Shown here: in pieces, positions 27,450 to 36,665 of the stretch
Position numbering within the stretch: position 1 is the stretch's first letter
How the letters are laid out: each line of letters opens with the position of its first letter
From: an uncultured Flavobacteriales bacterium
GTDB taxonomy: Bacteria; Bacteroidota; Bacteroidia; Flavobacteriales_D; Sanyastnellaceae
Assembly: GCA_943787435.1 (NCBI GenBank)
Contig: CALSMK010000006.1
Span: forward strand, 122,401-186,400
DNA: 64,000 nucleotides
Direction of reading: 5' to 3'
Translations under genes and position numbers: made by a program
The notes under the pieces: generated by a model
The model's database searches: none
Told to the model about the DNA's origin: nothing
What the model saw: the letters and a program-made list of their open reading frames with translations, nothing else

Positions 27450-29303
27450 TCATTCGTGAGACATTCGCTTCTCCACGGAGCCATCTGAATAGATGTGCAA
27501 CTGGAGTTGCCCGGGGGTAGGAGCCGATTCGCGGCCCAGCAGATCCACCACCTTCAACAAGGTCTTGTCTTGTCCAGAAGGCAGGTCTTCCACCGACATG
27601 ACTTGATTGCACGATTGCACAAAGAAGTCCCATGCCTCTTGGGAAGCGTTGATGTCTTGGTTGCCCCAAACGCCAGGCCAGCTGTGACCACCACCATTCA
27701 CGGTGTACAGCCACACTTGAGCACAAGAGCCAGCTGATCCCCACTTTTGGTAATCCACCGTTGACCCGTCACCGGGCGCTGAATCTTCAAAAGCGCCGGA
27801 TTCCTGCAGGCTGATGTCGAAAAGGTTCACGAAAAAGGCCATGGCATCGGGCGTACTGGGGTAAGCGCCCCAGCCGTCGACGTTTTGCATGTCGCCTTCG
27901 TACAAGCTCACATCATCCGCAGTTCCATGGATCTCCAAAATTGGAACCATATGGGTGGGGGAGCATTCTGTTCGAATGTCCTCCATCAAGATGCCCGCAA
28001 TGGGGGCCACAGCACGGAATTCTGCAGAAGCCTCGCACGCCAACAGGTAGCTGAAGTCTGCACCGTTGGAGAAGCCCGTGGCAAAGACCCGTTCAGGGTC
28101 GAGGTTGTTTTCCTCTATCAACAGTTCCCGCAAACCAAGGGTAAAGCTGACATCGTCCACATACTCATTCTGATGGAAGGCGTAACCGACGTTCCAAAAC
28201 GCCTCACCATCGCCATCGTATGACCCCTGTGGGTAGCAGACTGCGAACCCGTTCTCTTCGGCCAAGGCGTTGAAGCCGGTGTATTGCATGGTGCTCAAAG
28301 CGTCACCAGTGTATCCATGGTAAACAAACACCAGTGGGCAGTTGTCTGGGGCGTCACTTGGATGGTAGTACAGGTAGTCTCGAAGGAGTTTGCCATCTGG
28401 GTACTGAGCCGCCAAAACCGCAGAAGCCACGGCAACTTGAGTGTTGTTGGCATTGTTGTCGTCCAAAACCCCATTCACATTGCTGATGCTGACCTCAATT
28501 TCAAAGCTCCCTGATCCATCAAAGGCAATGATGTTGTTGATGTTGAAGCCATCGGTGTCGCCTGTTCCCAGAGTCACGCCGTCAATATCGGTGGTTCCGC
28601 TTTCGTCGCCCATGCTCCAAGCAATGGTGTACGAATAAACCGTGTCCATCCCCAAGTTGACCACTGTGCCAGACAGGTCTTCCTCGGTGGGTGCAAATAC
28701 CACGGGCTCCACATTGACGCTGGCCAAGGCCAAATCCAAACCGCCTGGCTCTAAAACGCCCACATCGTCAACAGCCCAGCCATAAAGCCAGCCACCATCA
28801 TCGTTGTAACGGAGGGCCAACCAAACGGAAGTCTCACCCAGCAGGGCCTCGAGCGAGATGACTTCAAATCCCCATTCGCCATTGTCATCGCCCTGAATGG
28901 TTTCCAGCACGGTCCAAGTCTCCCCGGCATCAAAAGAGTATTCCACAGTGGCGACTTCTGTTGCCCCTTCATACTCGCCGCCATCGTAGTAGCTGGCCAT
29001 GGTGAGGAGGGCTTGATCGAGGCCCGACAAATCCAGTTCAGGCAGGATCAGGTAATCGGCGCTTTTGTCGCAATCGCAACCATCGTCATTGGTGGCCATG
29101 AAAGACCCGTGGGGAGCAATGGACCACCATTGGCTTTGCAAGGATTGGTTGTCTCCAACCAGCCACCCCCCGTCTGAGGCCAAGGTTTGTTGTGACCAGC
29201 CCGCGGGCAATCCATCCCCGTCAAATCCTTCTTGAAGAAGGACGGTTTGGGAAGCAAGGGAAGCGCTGAGGCTCAGGGCCAAAAAAGAGAGAAATAGACG
29301 CAT
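27450..29303 (-). CDS. Secreted PHB-depolymerase/feruloyl-type esterase with T9SS domain
   Basis: A 617-residue protein. After a signal peptide (MRLFLSFLALSLSASLASQ) comes a choice-of-anchor/jelly-roll type domain (LLQEGFDGDGLPAGW, WAVDDVGVLEPGG; about 20-200), a CARDB-like adhesion domain (about 205-300), and an esterase domain (about 310-560) of the poly(3-hydroxybutyrate) depolymerase/feruloyl esterase type with nucleophile motif GFSNGAD, HGTADD and GGGHSWPG carrying the catalytic Asp/His. The end (LLKVVDLLGRESAP ... GSVEKRMSHE) is a T9SS sorting domain. It would cleave polymeric or plant/algal ester bonds outside the cell. A TATCTTGA sequence 21-28 bp upstream may be its -7 box. Confidence 0.88.
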   Translation of the reverse strand: MRLFLSFLALSLSASLASQTVLLQEGFDGDGLPAGWSQQTLASDGGWLVGDNQSLQSQWWSIAPHGSFMATNDDGCDCDKSADYLILPELDLSGLDQALLTMASYYDGGEYEGATEVATVEYSFDAGETWTVLETIQGDDNGEWGFEVISLEALLGETSVWLALRYNDDGGWLYGWAVDDVGVLEPGGLDLALASVNVEPVVFAPTEEDLSGTVVNLGMDTVYSYTIAWSMGDESGTTDIDGVTLGTGDTDGFNINNIIAFDGSGSFEIEVSISNVNGVLDDNNANNTQVAVASAVLAAQYPDGKLLRDYLYYHPSDAPDNCPLVFVYHGYTGDALSTMQYTGFNALAEENGFAVCYPQGSYDGDGEAFWNVGYAFHQNEYVDDVSFTLGLRELLIEENNLDPERVFATGFSNGADFSYLLACEASAEFRAVAPIAGILMEDIRTECSPTHMVPILEIHGTADDVSLYEGDMQNVDGWGAYPSTPDAMAFFVNLFDISLQESGAFEDSAPGDGSTVDYQKWGSAGSCAQVWLYTVNGGGHSWPGVWGNQDINASQEAWDFFVQSCNQVMSVEDLPSGQDKTLLKVVDLLGRESAPTPGQLQLHIYSDGSVEKRMSHE

Positions 29304-29456
29304 GGTTGTTGTTCTGGCGGTCAAGATACAATGCCGCTTACACGCAAAACGTGCCATGAGAGGGCCCGACCCGACATGGCAACGGCATCATTTTCGATGA
29401 AACGCAACTTCATCGCATTTCAATGGTTCTCTACTTCATTCGACAACTTCTTTCCC

Positions 29457-31313
29457 ATGATTCGTCTTCTTCCGATTCTATTGCTCTGCGGTGTCACAGG
29501 CTCAGGCCTCGCCCAAGAGACTTGGATTCAAATGTCATCGCCCACAGGAACAGGGCGCCATCATCCGATCACTGTGGCCAATGACCAATACGGATACGTG
29601 ATCGCGGGTCAAGCTGGTTTTGCTTCTTTGAATTTGGACGACGTCCACCGCTATGACCCTGCGGGCGACACGTGGGAGCAGATGGAGGCCTTCCCAGGAG
29701 GAGGACGAGGGTATGGTTATGGCGTTTCCGAAGGCGACAACGCTTTTGTGGGGTTTGGGTCCAATGACAATGGATATCCCACCGATTGGTGGCGTTTGGA
29801 CATGGCTTCGGGGTCGTGGACAGCCATGGCCGACTTTCCAGGACCGGGCCGAAATCACCCGGCCATGGTTCTGACAGCAGGCAAGGTATTCGTGGGATTG
29901 GGCAGCAATTCAAACGGCAACTTGGGCGACTGGTGGGGGTATGACATTGCGGACAACACCTGGGAAGAGCTGGCCCCTTTCACAGCAGGGAATCGCCATC
30001 ATCCGTTTTACTTCGGCATCGACGGCACGGCTTATGTCGGATTCGGGCATGGAGACACCCAAAATGGAAACCTCACGATTTACCGGGATTTTCATGCTTA
30101 CAATCCCGCCAACAACAGTTGGACCCAGTTGGGCGATTTCCCGGGTGAAGCGCGCGTAGCGGGCACTCAATTCGCTGCACAAGGAAAAGGGTATGTCTTG
30201 AGTGGCGACGGTGACGATCACGGACCTCTCGACAATGGAGAGTTCTGGGAATACGACCCTCAATCCGACAACTGGAGCGAAATGCCCGCTCATCCTGGCG
30301 GAGCGCGCTGGGCACCTGGAAGCTTTGTGCTGGGATGTCATGTTTACCTCACAGGTGGACTGGAAGGAACAGCCGATGTGTTCCACCACGACCTGTGGCG
30401 CTATTCATTGCTGCCCGATTGCGGATGCACCGATGAGGCGGCATTCAACTTCTCCAGCGTGGCCACCATCGACGATGGCTCATGTTGCTTTGTGGCAGGT
30501 TGCCTTCAAGAGACCGCGGTTAATTACAACCCAGCAGCCTGTTTTGGTGACGGATCTTGCATCGCCCCTGTCTTGGGGTGCACCGATGAAACCTCGGTCT
30601 ATTACGACCCGGAAGCGAACACAGAGGTGGCGGTCGGAGGCCCCATGAACCTCAATGAATTGGGGGCAGGTGGATTTCATTTCAATGACAATTGGGACAT
30701 GCTGTTCTCGGTCTCAGAACCCACGATTTTGGCCAGCGTGGATGTGTACGCAGAAACCGACTTTGGCACATCTGTATACATCAAGAATGCCGCAGGTGCC
30801 ACCCTGTTCCAAGAAAACGTGGGGCTTTCAGCTGGCTGGAACACCCTCGACTTTGACATTGAATTGCCAAATGGGACCAACTACGCCATGGGCATCGAAG
30901 GGGACAATGAAGGCTTGTTCAGAAACAATGCGGTCCCCTCGGGCAGCTTCCCCATGGCCGTGGCCGACCGCATGACCATCACGGCCAACACCACCGATGA
31001 GCCGCAGGCCTATTATTACTACTTCTATCGTTGGACCTTGGAGTCTCCCTGTGCATCTCCCAGTTCCGTGGTCAACCGAGAGAACGAATGGGGCGTGTTC
31101 CCCAATCCAACCCAGGGAGGTGTTTGGGTGACGGGGGTGACAGACAGGTCAGATTTGAAATTGACCGATGCCAGTGGCAGGGTGGTTTGGTCCTCGACGA
31201 GAGCGTTGACAGGCCGCGACCGCCTAACATGGCCTGCAATGGAACCTGGGCTTTACTTCTTGTCAGTCCACAATGAATCAGGCCACCCATCAAAGCGGAT
31301 TGTGATCCGCTGA
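29457..31313 (+). CDS. Secreted kelch/galactose-oxidase-type propeller with cysteine repeats and T9SS domain
   Basis: A 618-residue protein. The signal peptide (MIRLLPILLLCGVTGSGLAQ) is followed by about six kelch blades (residues 22-320; YDPAGDTWEQMEAFPGGGRG, YDIADNTWEELAPF, YNPANNSWTQLGDFP, YDPQSDNWSEMPAHPGGAR). Three cysteine-rich units follow (CTDEAAFNFSSVATIDDGSC, CLQETAVNYNP.., CTDETSVYYDP..), the same family as in the giant protein at 49973. Then comes a domain that may bind carbohydrate (about 400-530) and a T9SS end (GVFPNPTQGGVW ... SKRIVIR). No copper or catalytic residues of galactose oxidase were identified, so a binding or structural surface role is more likely. Confidence 0.88.
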   Translation: MIRLLPILLLCGVTGSGLAQETWIQMSSPTGTGRHHPITVANDQYGYVIAGQAGFASLNLDDVHRYDPAGDTWEQMEAFPGGGRGYGYGVSEGDNAFVGFGSNDNGYPTDWWRLDMASGSWTAMADFPGPGRNHPAMVLTAGKVFVGLGSNSNGNLGDWWGYDIADNTWEELAPFTAGNRHHPFYFGIDGTAYVGFGHGDTQNGNLTIYRDFHAYNPANNSWTQLGDFPGEARVAGTQFAAQGKGYVLSGDGDDHGPLDNGEFWEYDPQSDNWSEMPAHPGGARWAPGSFVLGCHVYLTGGLEGTADVFHHDLWRYSLLPDCGCTDEAAFNFSSVATIDDGSCCFVAGCLQETAVNYNPAACFGDGSCIAPVLGCTDETSVYYDPEANTEVAVGGPMNLNELGAGGFHFNDNWDMLFSVSEPTILASVDVYAETDFGTSVYIKNAAGATLFQENVGLSAGWNTLDFDIELPNGTNYAMGIEGDNEGLFRNNAVPSGSFPMAVADRMTITANTTDEPQAYYYYFYRWTLESPCASPSSVVNRENEWGVFPNPTQGGVWVTGVTDRSDLKLTDASGRVVWSSTRALTGRDRLTWPAMEPGLYFLSVHNESGHPSKRIVIR

Positions 31314-31318
31314 GGCTT

Positions 31319-31326
31319 TACATTTC
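31319..31326 (+). promoter_or_regulatory. Candidate -7 element 4 bp before a PH-domain gene
   Basis: TACATTTC (one change from TAnnTTTG) is followed by GGAC and the ATG at 31331. The spacing is as for yebC. Confidence 0.4.
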
Positions 31327-31330
31327 GGAC

Positions 31331-31858
31331 ATGGAATTTCCTGAGAATCCCGCAGTCAACATGGATCAGCTTCCCTTGTTGCAAGATGTGGACGTTCTGC
31401 CTGTGGACCGTGCTTACCGAAAGATGCGGCTCCTGGCTTGGGGCGTTGTTCAAGCCTTGATTTTGGTGGCGGTGCTCGCTCCGTTTGCGGGCCAACTGCT
31501 CGGCTGGTTGGATGGGGTCAATATGGGCCTCATTTGGATTCCGTTGCTCGTGCAATTCGCACTTGGTGGGCTTTGGTTCGCTGAAGAGTGGCTGGGCTTT
31601 GAGCGAAGGGGGTATGCGGTTCGAGAAAGGGACATCACCTATCGGACTGGATGGCTGGTGCGGAATACGGTGACCATTCCCTATTCCATGATTCAGCACT
31701 CTGAGCTCAGTCAGGGCCCCGTGTCAAGGTGGCTCGGTCTGAACCACATCAAGCTCTTCACAGCAGGCGGAAGCGGGAATTTGAGGATCGCGGGATTGAA
31801 AGAAGAAAAGGCGCAGGAGTTGCGGGGGGTCATTGACGCCCGAGCGGGCAAGTCATGA
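31331..31858 (+). CDS. Bacterial PH-domain membrane protein, YdbS-like
   Basis: A 175-residue protein. Two hydrophobic segments (about 38-58 and 65-85; LLAWGVVQALILVAVLAPF, MGLIWIPLLVQFALGG) precede a bacterial PH domain (DUF304/bPH2; GYAVRERDITYRTGWLVRNT, TIPYSMIQHSELSQGPVSRW, HIKLFTAGG). It overlaps the next gene by 4 bp (ATGA). The pair corresponds to B. subtilis ydbS/ydbT; the latter pair has been linked to resistance to membrane-active compounds in Gram-positives. Function here is unknown. Confidence 0.85.
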   Translation: MEFPENPAVNMDQLPLLQDVDVLPVDRAYRKMRLLAWGVVQALILVAVLAPFAGQLLGWLDGVNMGLIWIPLLVQFALGGLWFAEEWLGFERRGYAVRERDITYRTGWLVRNTVTIPYSMIQHSELSQGPVSRWLGLNHIKLFTAGGSGNLRIAGLKEEKAQELRGVIDARAGKS

Positions 31859-33360
31859 CAGACTTCTCCACACCTCGCAGGCAGCACCCATTGGGCATTG
31901 CCATCATCTCAGTGCAGTTTTTGGTGAATGGAATTCGTGCGGCTTGGCCCGTGCTGATTGGCATCACATTCGGCGGCATTGAAGGGTACATGCTGCTGGG
32001 CATTCCCATCGTGCTGGGCCTGATTTTGGCGGGGGCTGTGGCGTACTACTGGAGGTTCAAGTATCGATTGGAAGATGAGGCGTTGGTGGTGGAAAGGGGG
32101 CTGCTCCAAAGGGAGCGTTTGCTGATTCCCTTCGATCGAATTCAAGCCATTCAGTTGTTTCAAGGTCCATTGCAACAGCTGTTCGGACTGACCGGGCTCA
32201 GGGTCGACACCGCAGGGTCAACAGGCAATGAGCTGCAGCTGGTGGCCATCGGGAAGTCAGAGGCTGAATCCTTGCGCCAGAGGCTGGCCAGCAATTCTCA
32301 AGCTGAATCAAAAACTGCAACAGAAACCTCAGAACAGAGCCAACCCAATGCCCCGGCAAATGGACCCGATGGATTCAACCGCCAGCCTTTGGTTATCCTC
32401 GATGCCAAGCGACTGATTAAAGTGGGGCTCTCCCAAAACCACTTGCGCAATGCATTTCTTGGAATCGCCATTTTTGGTTCGATTGGAAGCCCATTGGAGT
32501 CTGCAATCGAATCGCTGTTTGGCGCTTTGCCTTCAGCGGCGATCCTCGCGTTGAGTGCTTTGTCCGTGTTGCTCATCGTTCCTGGCTTGGTGCTGTTCCT
32601 TCTGTCGGGCGTGGTCATTTCATTGGGCTTGGCCACGTTTCAATACTTCAGGTACCGGAGTGCCATCGGTTCAGAGGGGGTTCAAATTGAGATGGGGTTG
32701 GTCAGGCGCAACACCTTTCAGGTGCCTTACAGCAAGGTTCACATGACGGTGTGGAAGAGCAACTGGCTCAAAAGGCAACTCGGCTTCGAAACGCTACAGA
32801 TTCGACAAGCCCAAGCCAGCGACCAAGCCAATGCCTCTCTTCGGGTTTTTGTGCCCGCCATGGAGGCCCAAAACCGGAAGGTGGTGGAAGGCATCCTCTA
32901 TCCAGACATGAAAGAACCAGAAAGCTTTGTTCTTTCACCTGTCCGCAGATTTCGGTGGGTCATGTGGCTGGCGGCTTGGGCACCGAGTCTTTTGCTGTTT
33001 GCAGCATGGTCCCCCGCTGCAGCGTGGTTGGGGACGGCCGCCTGGATGGCCTTGACGGGATTCACCACTGCGAAGCGATTTGGGAGCCTGCAGCTCAGGG
33101 CCTATGCCAATTCTGTGGTCCTGGAACGGGGGTGGTTTTGGCGCAGCCGCACCGTCATCAAAATGGATCAACTCCAAGGCATCCAATGGCGTCGAAATGT
33201 ATTGCTCGAGAGGAGAGGGGTTGGGCACATCACCTTTCACACCGCAGCGGGTCCCAAGCCCTTTGTCTACGTCTCTAAACATGAAGCCTACGCGCTTCGA
33301 AACCACGCCATCAACCGCATGCACAGTGCGCATTCAGAGAACGCCCAACCCGCATTTTGA
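31855..33360 (+). CDS. Bacterial PH-domain membrane protein, YdbT-like
   Basis: A 501-residue protein with paired transmembrane segments near 20-60, 200-265 and 370-400, and three bPH2 domains (FKYRLEDEALVVERGLLQRE, SEGVQIEMGLVRRNTFQVPY, ANSVVLERGWFWRSRTVI). Each has the family pattern of a hydrophobic pair followed by a beta-rich PH unit with the I/V-P-F/Y-x-R/K-I/V signature. Translationally coupled to the YdbS-like gene. Its partner proteins are not evident from sequence. Confidence 0.87.
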   Translation: MTDFSTPRRQHPLGIAIISVQFLVNGIRAAWPVLIGITFGGIEGYMLLGIPIVLGLILAGAVAYYWRFKYRLEDEALVVERGLLQRERLLIPFDRIQAIQLFQGPLQQLFGLTGLRVDTAGSTGNELQLVAIGKSEAESLRQRLASNSQAESKTATETSEQSQPNAPANGPDGFNRQPLVILDAKRLIKVGLSQNHLRNAFLGIAIFGSIGSPLESAIESLFGALPSAAILALSALSVLLIVPGLVLFLLSGVVISLGLATFQYFRYRSAIGSEGVQIEMGLVRRNTFQVPYSKVHMTVWKSNWLKRQLGFETLQIRQAQASDQANASLRVFVPAMEAQNRKVVEGILYPDMKEPESFVLSPVRRFRWVMWLAAWAPSLLLFAAWSPAAAWLGTAAWMALTGFTTAKRFGSLQLRAYANSVVLERGWFWRSRTVIKMDQLQGIQWRRNVLLERRGVGHITFHTAAGPKPFVYVSKHEAYALRNHAINRMHSAHSENAQPAF

Positions 33361-33423
33361 GCATTTTTTCTGAGTGGAGTCAACCATTCGTCCCTCAAGG
33401 CGTTCTTTGTGCGCTGATTGAAA

Positions 33424-34242
33424 ATGCAAAGCCTTGACCAGAACATCAACGCGGTGTGTGACGCGGTCCGTCGGACATCACTGAAAGACTTGAATTCGGT
33501 CCAGCTCATGCGCCGGTTTGATTCCAAGTTTGTGGTGCCGGAAACCTGGATTCCAGAACTGGTGATGGCTTTAGAGCCTTCCACCCACATACTGGAGGTC
33601 GATGGACAGTGTGCTTCCAATTACGAAAACGTCTATTACGAGACACCAGACGACCTTTTCTTGACGGACCATCTTCGCGGAAAAGCCAGGCGGATGAAAA
33701 TCAGGACCCGGAAGTATTCCACCAACGGATTGATGTTTTTGGAGGTCAAACAGAGGTTTCCTGGAGGAAAGACCATGAAAAACCGGATTGACCGGGGACA
33801 GAATCAAGAACTGACATTTTCTGAGGAAGAGATGCGCTTCCTAGAAAGCCATTCCGATGTGGCAGCGGCTCTTGAGCCCAGGCTTCAGGGAGATTTCAGC
33901 AGATTCACACTGGTGGATTTTGACCGCAAAGAAAGAATCACTGTGGACCGGAACTTGAGTTCAAGGTTGATGGGCCAACAGGAGCACAGCTTGCTGAAAG
34001 GCATGGCTGTGATTGAAATCAAACAACCCCGGCCAGACCGATACGGGCCAGCTCAAATGTGGCTGAGAACCCGACGCAATCGCAAAGGAGTGGTGGGAAG
34101 AAAGACCCGCATCAGCAAGTACACCATGGCGAGGCTGACTTGTGACCAGAACATCGCTGGTCGAACCTATCTTGCCACCCATCGAAGGCTCCAAGAGGCA
34201 TGCTCTTGGACCAAGGACCTGCAAGCCCAATCGAGACCATGA
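33424..34242 (+). CDS. VTC-domain protein (putative polyphosphate polymerase)
   Basis: A 272-residue cytosolic protein with the VTC/CYTH triphosphate-tunnel fold. Basic and acidic tunnel residues are recognisable: RRFDSKFVV, GKARRMKIRTRKY, MFLEVKQRF, VDFDRKERITVDRNL and MAVIEIKQPRP. In yeast Vtc4 this domain makes polyphosphate from ATP; bacterial homologues are found next to DUF4956 membrane proteins as here. The ATG at 33424 was used; a TTG at 33418 is possible. It overlaps the DUF4956 gene by 4 bp, which in turn overlaps a DUF2490 gene, so the three form one unit. Activity is unproven. Confidence 0.85.
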   Translation: MQSLDQNINAVCDAVRRTSLKDLNSVQLMRRFDSKFVVPETWIPELVMALEPSTHILEVDGQCASNYENVYYETPDDLFLTDHLRGKARRMKIRTRKYSTNGLMFLEVKQRFPGGKTMKNRIDRGQNQELTFSEEEMRFLESHSDVAAALEPRLQGDFSRFTLVDFDRKERITVDRNLSSRLMGQQEHSLLKGMAVIEIKQPRPDRYGPAQMWLRTRRNRKGVVGRKTRISKYTMARLTCDQNIAGRTYLATHRRLQEACSWTKDLQAQSRP

Positions 34243-34838
34243 CCGAAATAGCACTGCATTTCGCAGCCAACTTGTTGTCTTGTTGGATCATCGTTCGGAT
34301 GATCTACCAATCCAAAGCCAAACGAAGGGACTATGTGTTCACCTTCACGATGGTGTCTGCCTCAGTGTTCCTGTTGTGCAGAATGCTCAGCGGCGTGGAG
34401 CTGGACTTGGCCTTTGCACTGGGGCTGTTTGCGATTTTCGGGATCATCCGCTACCGGACCAACCCCGTCCCCATTCGGGAGATGACCTACCTGTTTCTGG
34501 TCATCGCATTGGCCGTCATGAACGCATTGGCCCCCATGTCCATGCCTGAACTGTCGGTGGCCATGGGCAATGTGGCTTTGTGGATGTTGGCGTTCATTTT
34601 GGAGCGTTTGCTCTTTGTGGAACACCTGGTCACCAAAAGGGTGATTTACGACCGCATTGAATTGCTCCAAGAGGGCAGGCGAGAGGAACTCAAGTCAGAC
34701 CTGGCCATGCGAATCGGGGAAAAGGTAGAACGCATTGAAATCGGGGACGTCGATTTGCTTCGCGAAACGGCCGTGGTCAAGGTGTCGTACAGCGGAGATG
34801 ATTTGAGCGAACACATCGACTCGTCCAACCGGCTGTGA
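34239..34838 (+). CDS. DUF4956 membrane protein
   Basis: A 199-residue inner-membrane protein with about four transmembrane helices in the first 125 residues (LHFAANLLSCWIIVRMIY, VFTFTMVSASVFLLCRML, LDLAFALGLFAIFGIIRYR, YLFLVIALAVMNALAPM) and a charged cytoplasmic tail (EELKSDLAMRIGEKVERIEI). The RYRT motif after helix three is characteristic of DUF4956. The family is strongly linked to VTC-domain genes; a role in moving or coordinating polyphosphate across the membrane has been suggested from context only. Starts at ATG 34239 within the VTC stop. Confidence 0.88.
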   Translation: MTEIALHFAANLLSCWIIVRMIYQSKAKRRDYVFTFTMVSASVFLLCRMLSGVELDLAFALGLFAIFGIIRYRTNPVPIREMTYLFLVIALAVMNALAPMSMPELSVAMGNVALWMLAFILERLLFVEHLVTKRVIYDRIELLQEGRREELKSDLAMRIGEKVERIEIGDVDLLRETAVVKVSYSGDDLSEHIDSSNRL

Positions 34839-35614
34839 GGAGGATCTTTTTGCTTTGTTGGGCGCTTCATTGCGCCAGCTTGGCCTTTGCTCAGGTCATT
34901 ACCCAGCCCGAGGCACCGGACACTTTGGACTGGCAAAGTTGGACCTCAGTCTCCTTGGATTGGAAGCCTGTAAAAGGGCTCAGGCTCGAGCTTCAAGAGC
35001 AGTGGCGGTTCAAAGAGAACATGGGCACTTTTGACCGGCAGTTCCATCAGCTGACCGCAAATTGGACCCCACAAGGGCATGATTTGCTCGAAGCCCAGTC
35101 CATTGGCTTTGCGGGCCGACTCATGACCCGCCAAGACAATCAGGGGGACAACCAAGGGTTGGAGCGTCATTTTCGCTGGCACGCTCAGTATGCGCTTCAA
35201 TGGGACCCAGGAAGGTGGTCTTTCTCAAGCCGGGTGCGATACCAACGCAGAAAAGCAGTGTGGTTGAAAGATGGAGATGACCCCTCAGAGGCCCCTGTCA
35301 AATCCACTTGGAGGGTCAAAGCCACGGTGAAGCACAACCTTCGAAAATGGAAGTTGGATCCCGAGCTTTCAGTGGAACGTTTTTCTCCGGTGTTGCCAGA
35401 CGGCTGGCCCACAGATCAAGCTTGGCGAGTCCGCCTTGGAACGGAATTCAAACCGGGGAAGCGTCAACGCATCAAGCTGGGCATCCAACGCGAGTGGAAG
35501 GATCGCTATTTACCAGTGGGGGTCGGAGCGGGGCTGGATGACTTCCGCTTATACGGCAATCAAGAGTGGGCTCTGGTTGTGGCCTACCGATACCGCATGA
35601 AAACGGGATCTTGA
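34835..35614 (+). CDS. DUF2490 family outer-membrane beta-barrel protein
   Basis: A 259-residue protein that starts at a GTG overlapping the DUF4956 stop (GTGA). A signal peptide (MRRIFLLCWALHCASLAFAQ) is followed by alternating amphipathic beta-strands (WTSVSLDWKPVKGLRLELQE, RWSFSSRVRYQRRKAVW, WRVRLGTEFKPGKRQRIKLG), ending ALVVAYRYRMK. The pattern fits a 10-12-strand outer-membrane barrel as in DUF2490. It completes the VTC-DUF4956-DUF2490 unit, which would span cytosol, inner membrane and outer membrane. Confidence 0.8.
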   Translation: MRRIFLLCWALHCASLAFAQVITQPEAPDTLDWQSWTSVSLDWKPVKGLRLELQEQWRFKENMGTFDRQFHQLTANWTPQGHDLLEAQSIGFAGRLMTRQDNQGDNQGLERHFRWHAQYALQWDPGRWSFSSRVRYQRRKAVWLKDGDDPSEAPVKSTWRVKATVKHNLRKWKLDPELSVERFSPVLPDGWPTDQAWRVRLGTEFKPGKRQRIKLGIQREWKDRYLPVGVGAGLDDFRLYGNQEWALVVAYRYRMKTGS

Positions 35615-35627
35615 ATGGAATCCGTTT

Positions 35628-36665
35628 TTAGCGAATGACGACCCGTGCTGTGGCAGACTGAACCACCACCATTCCACCACTGGGGACTGCAAGAGGAACC
35701 CGAACCTTTCCCTGTGGCAGGTATTCCGTTCTGGTGTTCAGTTTCCTGCCCACCCCGTCGAAGACCAGAAGTGACACCTCGCCGGCTTGCGCCAATGAAA
35801 GGTGCACCAGGCCTGGGGTCAAATGGCCTCGGATGGGGTCTTGCCCCAATTCTTCCAGGTGAGTGGTGGAGCCAAATCCATGAAAGGTGACTTGATCGTT
35901 GCCAGAATTGGCCACGCCCAAGGTGTCTAAGTTTTCGGCATAACTGATGTCAGCAGGGCTCGAAAGGCCACCGCTTCCCGTGACCACGGTTTCACTCTCG
36001 GTGAACCCTTCGGTGTACCGGGTGATCCGCGTTGGGGACCATGAGCTCACGTAATACGCACCATTTCCGTCGGAATCAATGCCATCCAAGTTGCCAAGCC
36101 CTGTGCCGTTCACTACAGTGGTCACGTCGCCGCTTTCAAGGTCCACAGCCAAAATGTCTGCGTTGTTGCCCCAACACACCACCAAGGCCCTGTTGTTGTC
36201 TGTATCGATGACCACGCCATTGGGGGTGGAACCGAAATTTCCTGCGAGCAATTCGTACTGCATGTCCTCTGGCTGGCTTGCATCAATGGTGTACAGCCGT
36301 GAATTGGAAAAATCGCTGACCACCAATTGGCTTTCCCCATCGCTGCCCAAACCATTTAAAAAACCAACGCCAGAAATGACCAGGCTTCCAATCAATTCAG
36401 CATTGTTCAAGTTGTAGGCGCGGATGACATTGAAACCCACGGCATAGAGCACGTCGCCCATGACCTCCATGCCGTGAGAGGCTTGGGCCTCGCCAAAGAA
36501 ATCCCACGAATCTCCTTGATCAGAAGTGACCAAAAGGCTGCTGCCGTTGCTCACAAACCAACGGTTGTTCTGGGGGTCATACTCGACAGCTTCAATGCCA
36601 TTGAGGGTTTGGCCTTGGGCGAGCAGAGAAAAGGCCATGCAGGCCAGGAAAAAGAAGGGTTTCAT
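35628..36665 (-). CDS. Secreted SMP-30/NHL-type beta-propeller with probable T9SS end
   Basis: A 345-residue protein. The signal peptide (MKPFFFLACMAFSLLAQGQ) is followed by a six-blade type propeller (ILAVDLESGDVTTVVNGTGL, LGNLDGIDSDGNGAYYVSSW, SFSNSRLYTIDAS-like strands) similar to gluconolactonase/NHL proteins. The last 65 residues (SLAQAGEVSLLVFDGVGRKL ... TARVVIR) look like a T9SS sorting domain without an obvious PNP motif. The start codon overlaps the stop of the metallopeptidase gene (ATGA), so the two are co-translated. Enzymatic activity is not shown by sequence. Confidence 0.82.
   Translation of the reverse strand: MKPFFFLACMAFSLLAQGQTLNGIEAVEYDPQNNRWFVSNGSSLLVTSDQGDSWDFFGEAQASHGMEVMGDVLYAVGFNVIRAYNLNNAELIGSLVISGVGFLNGLGSDGESQLVVSDFSNSRLYTIDASQPEDMQYELLAGNFGSTPNGVVIDTDNNRALVVCWGNNADILAVDLESGDVTTVVNGTGLGNLDGIDSDGNGAYYVSSWSPTRITRYTEGFTESETVVTGSGGLSSPADISYAENLDTLGVANSGNDQVTFHGFGSTTHLEELGQDPIRGHLTPGLVHLSLAQAGEVSLLVFDGVGRKLNTRTEYLPQGKVRVPLAVPSGGMVVVQSATARVVIR

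Noticed and set aside
27127..27459. Possible small gene in the intergenic region before the esterase
   Set aside because: The frame runs through the bidirectional terminator and into the opposite gene, and its sequence is low in hydrophobic order with no recognisable feature.
29457..31313. Galactose oxidase activity for the kelch protein
   Set aside because: The propeller is present but no Tyr-Cys cofactor or copper ligand set was found, so only a kelch-type binding role is stated.
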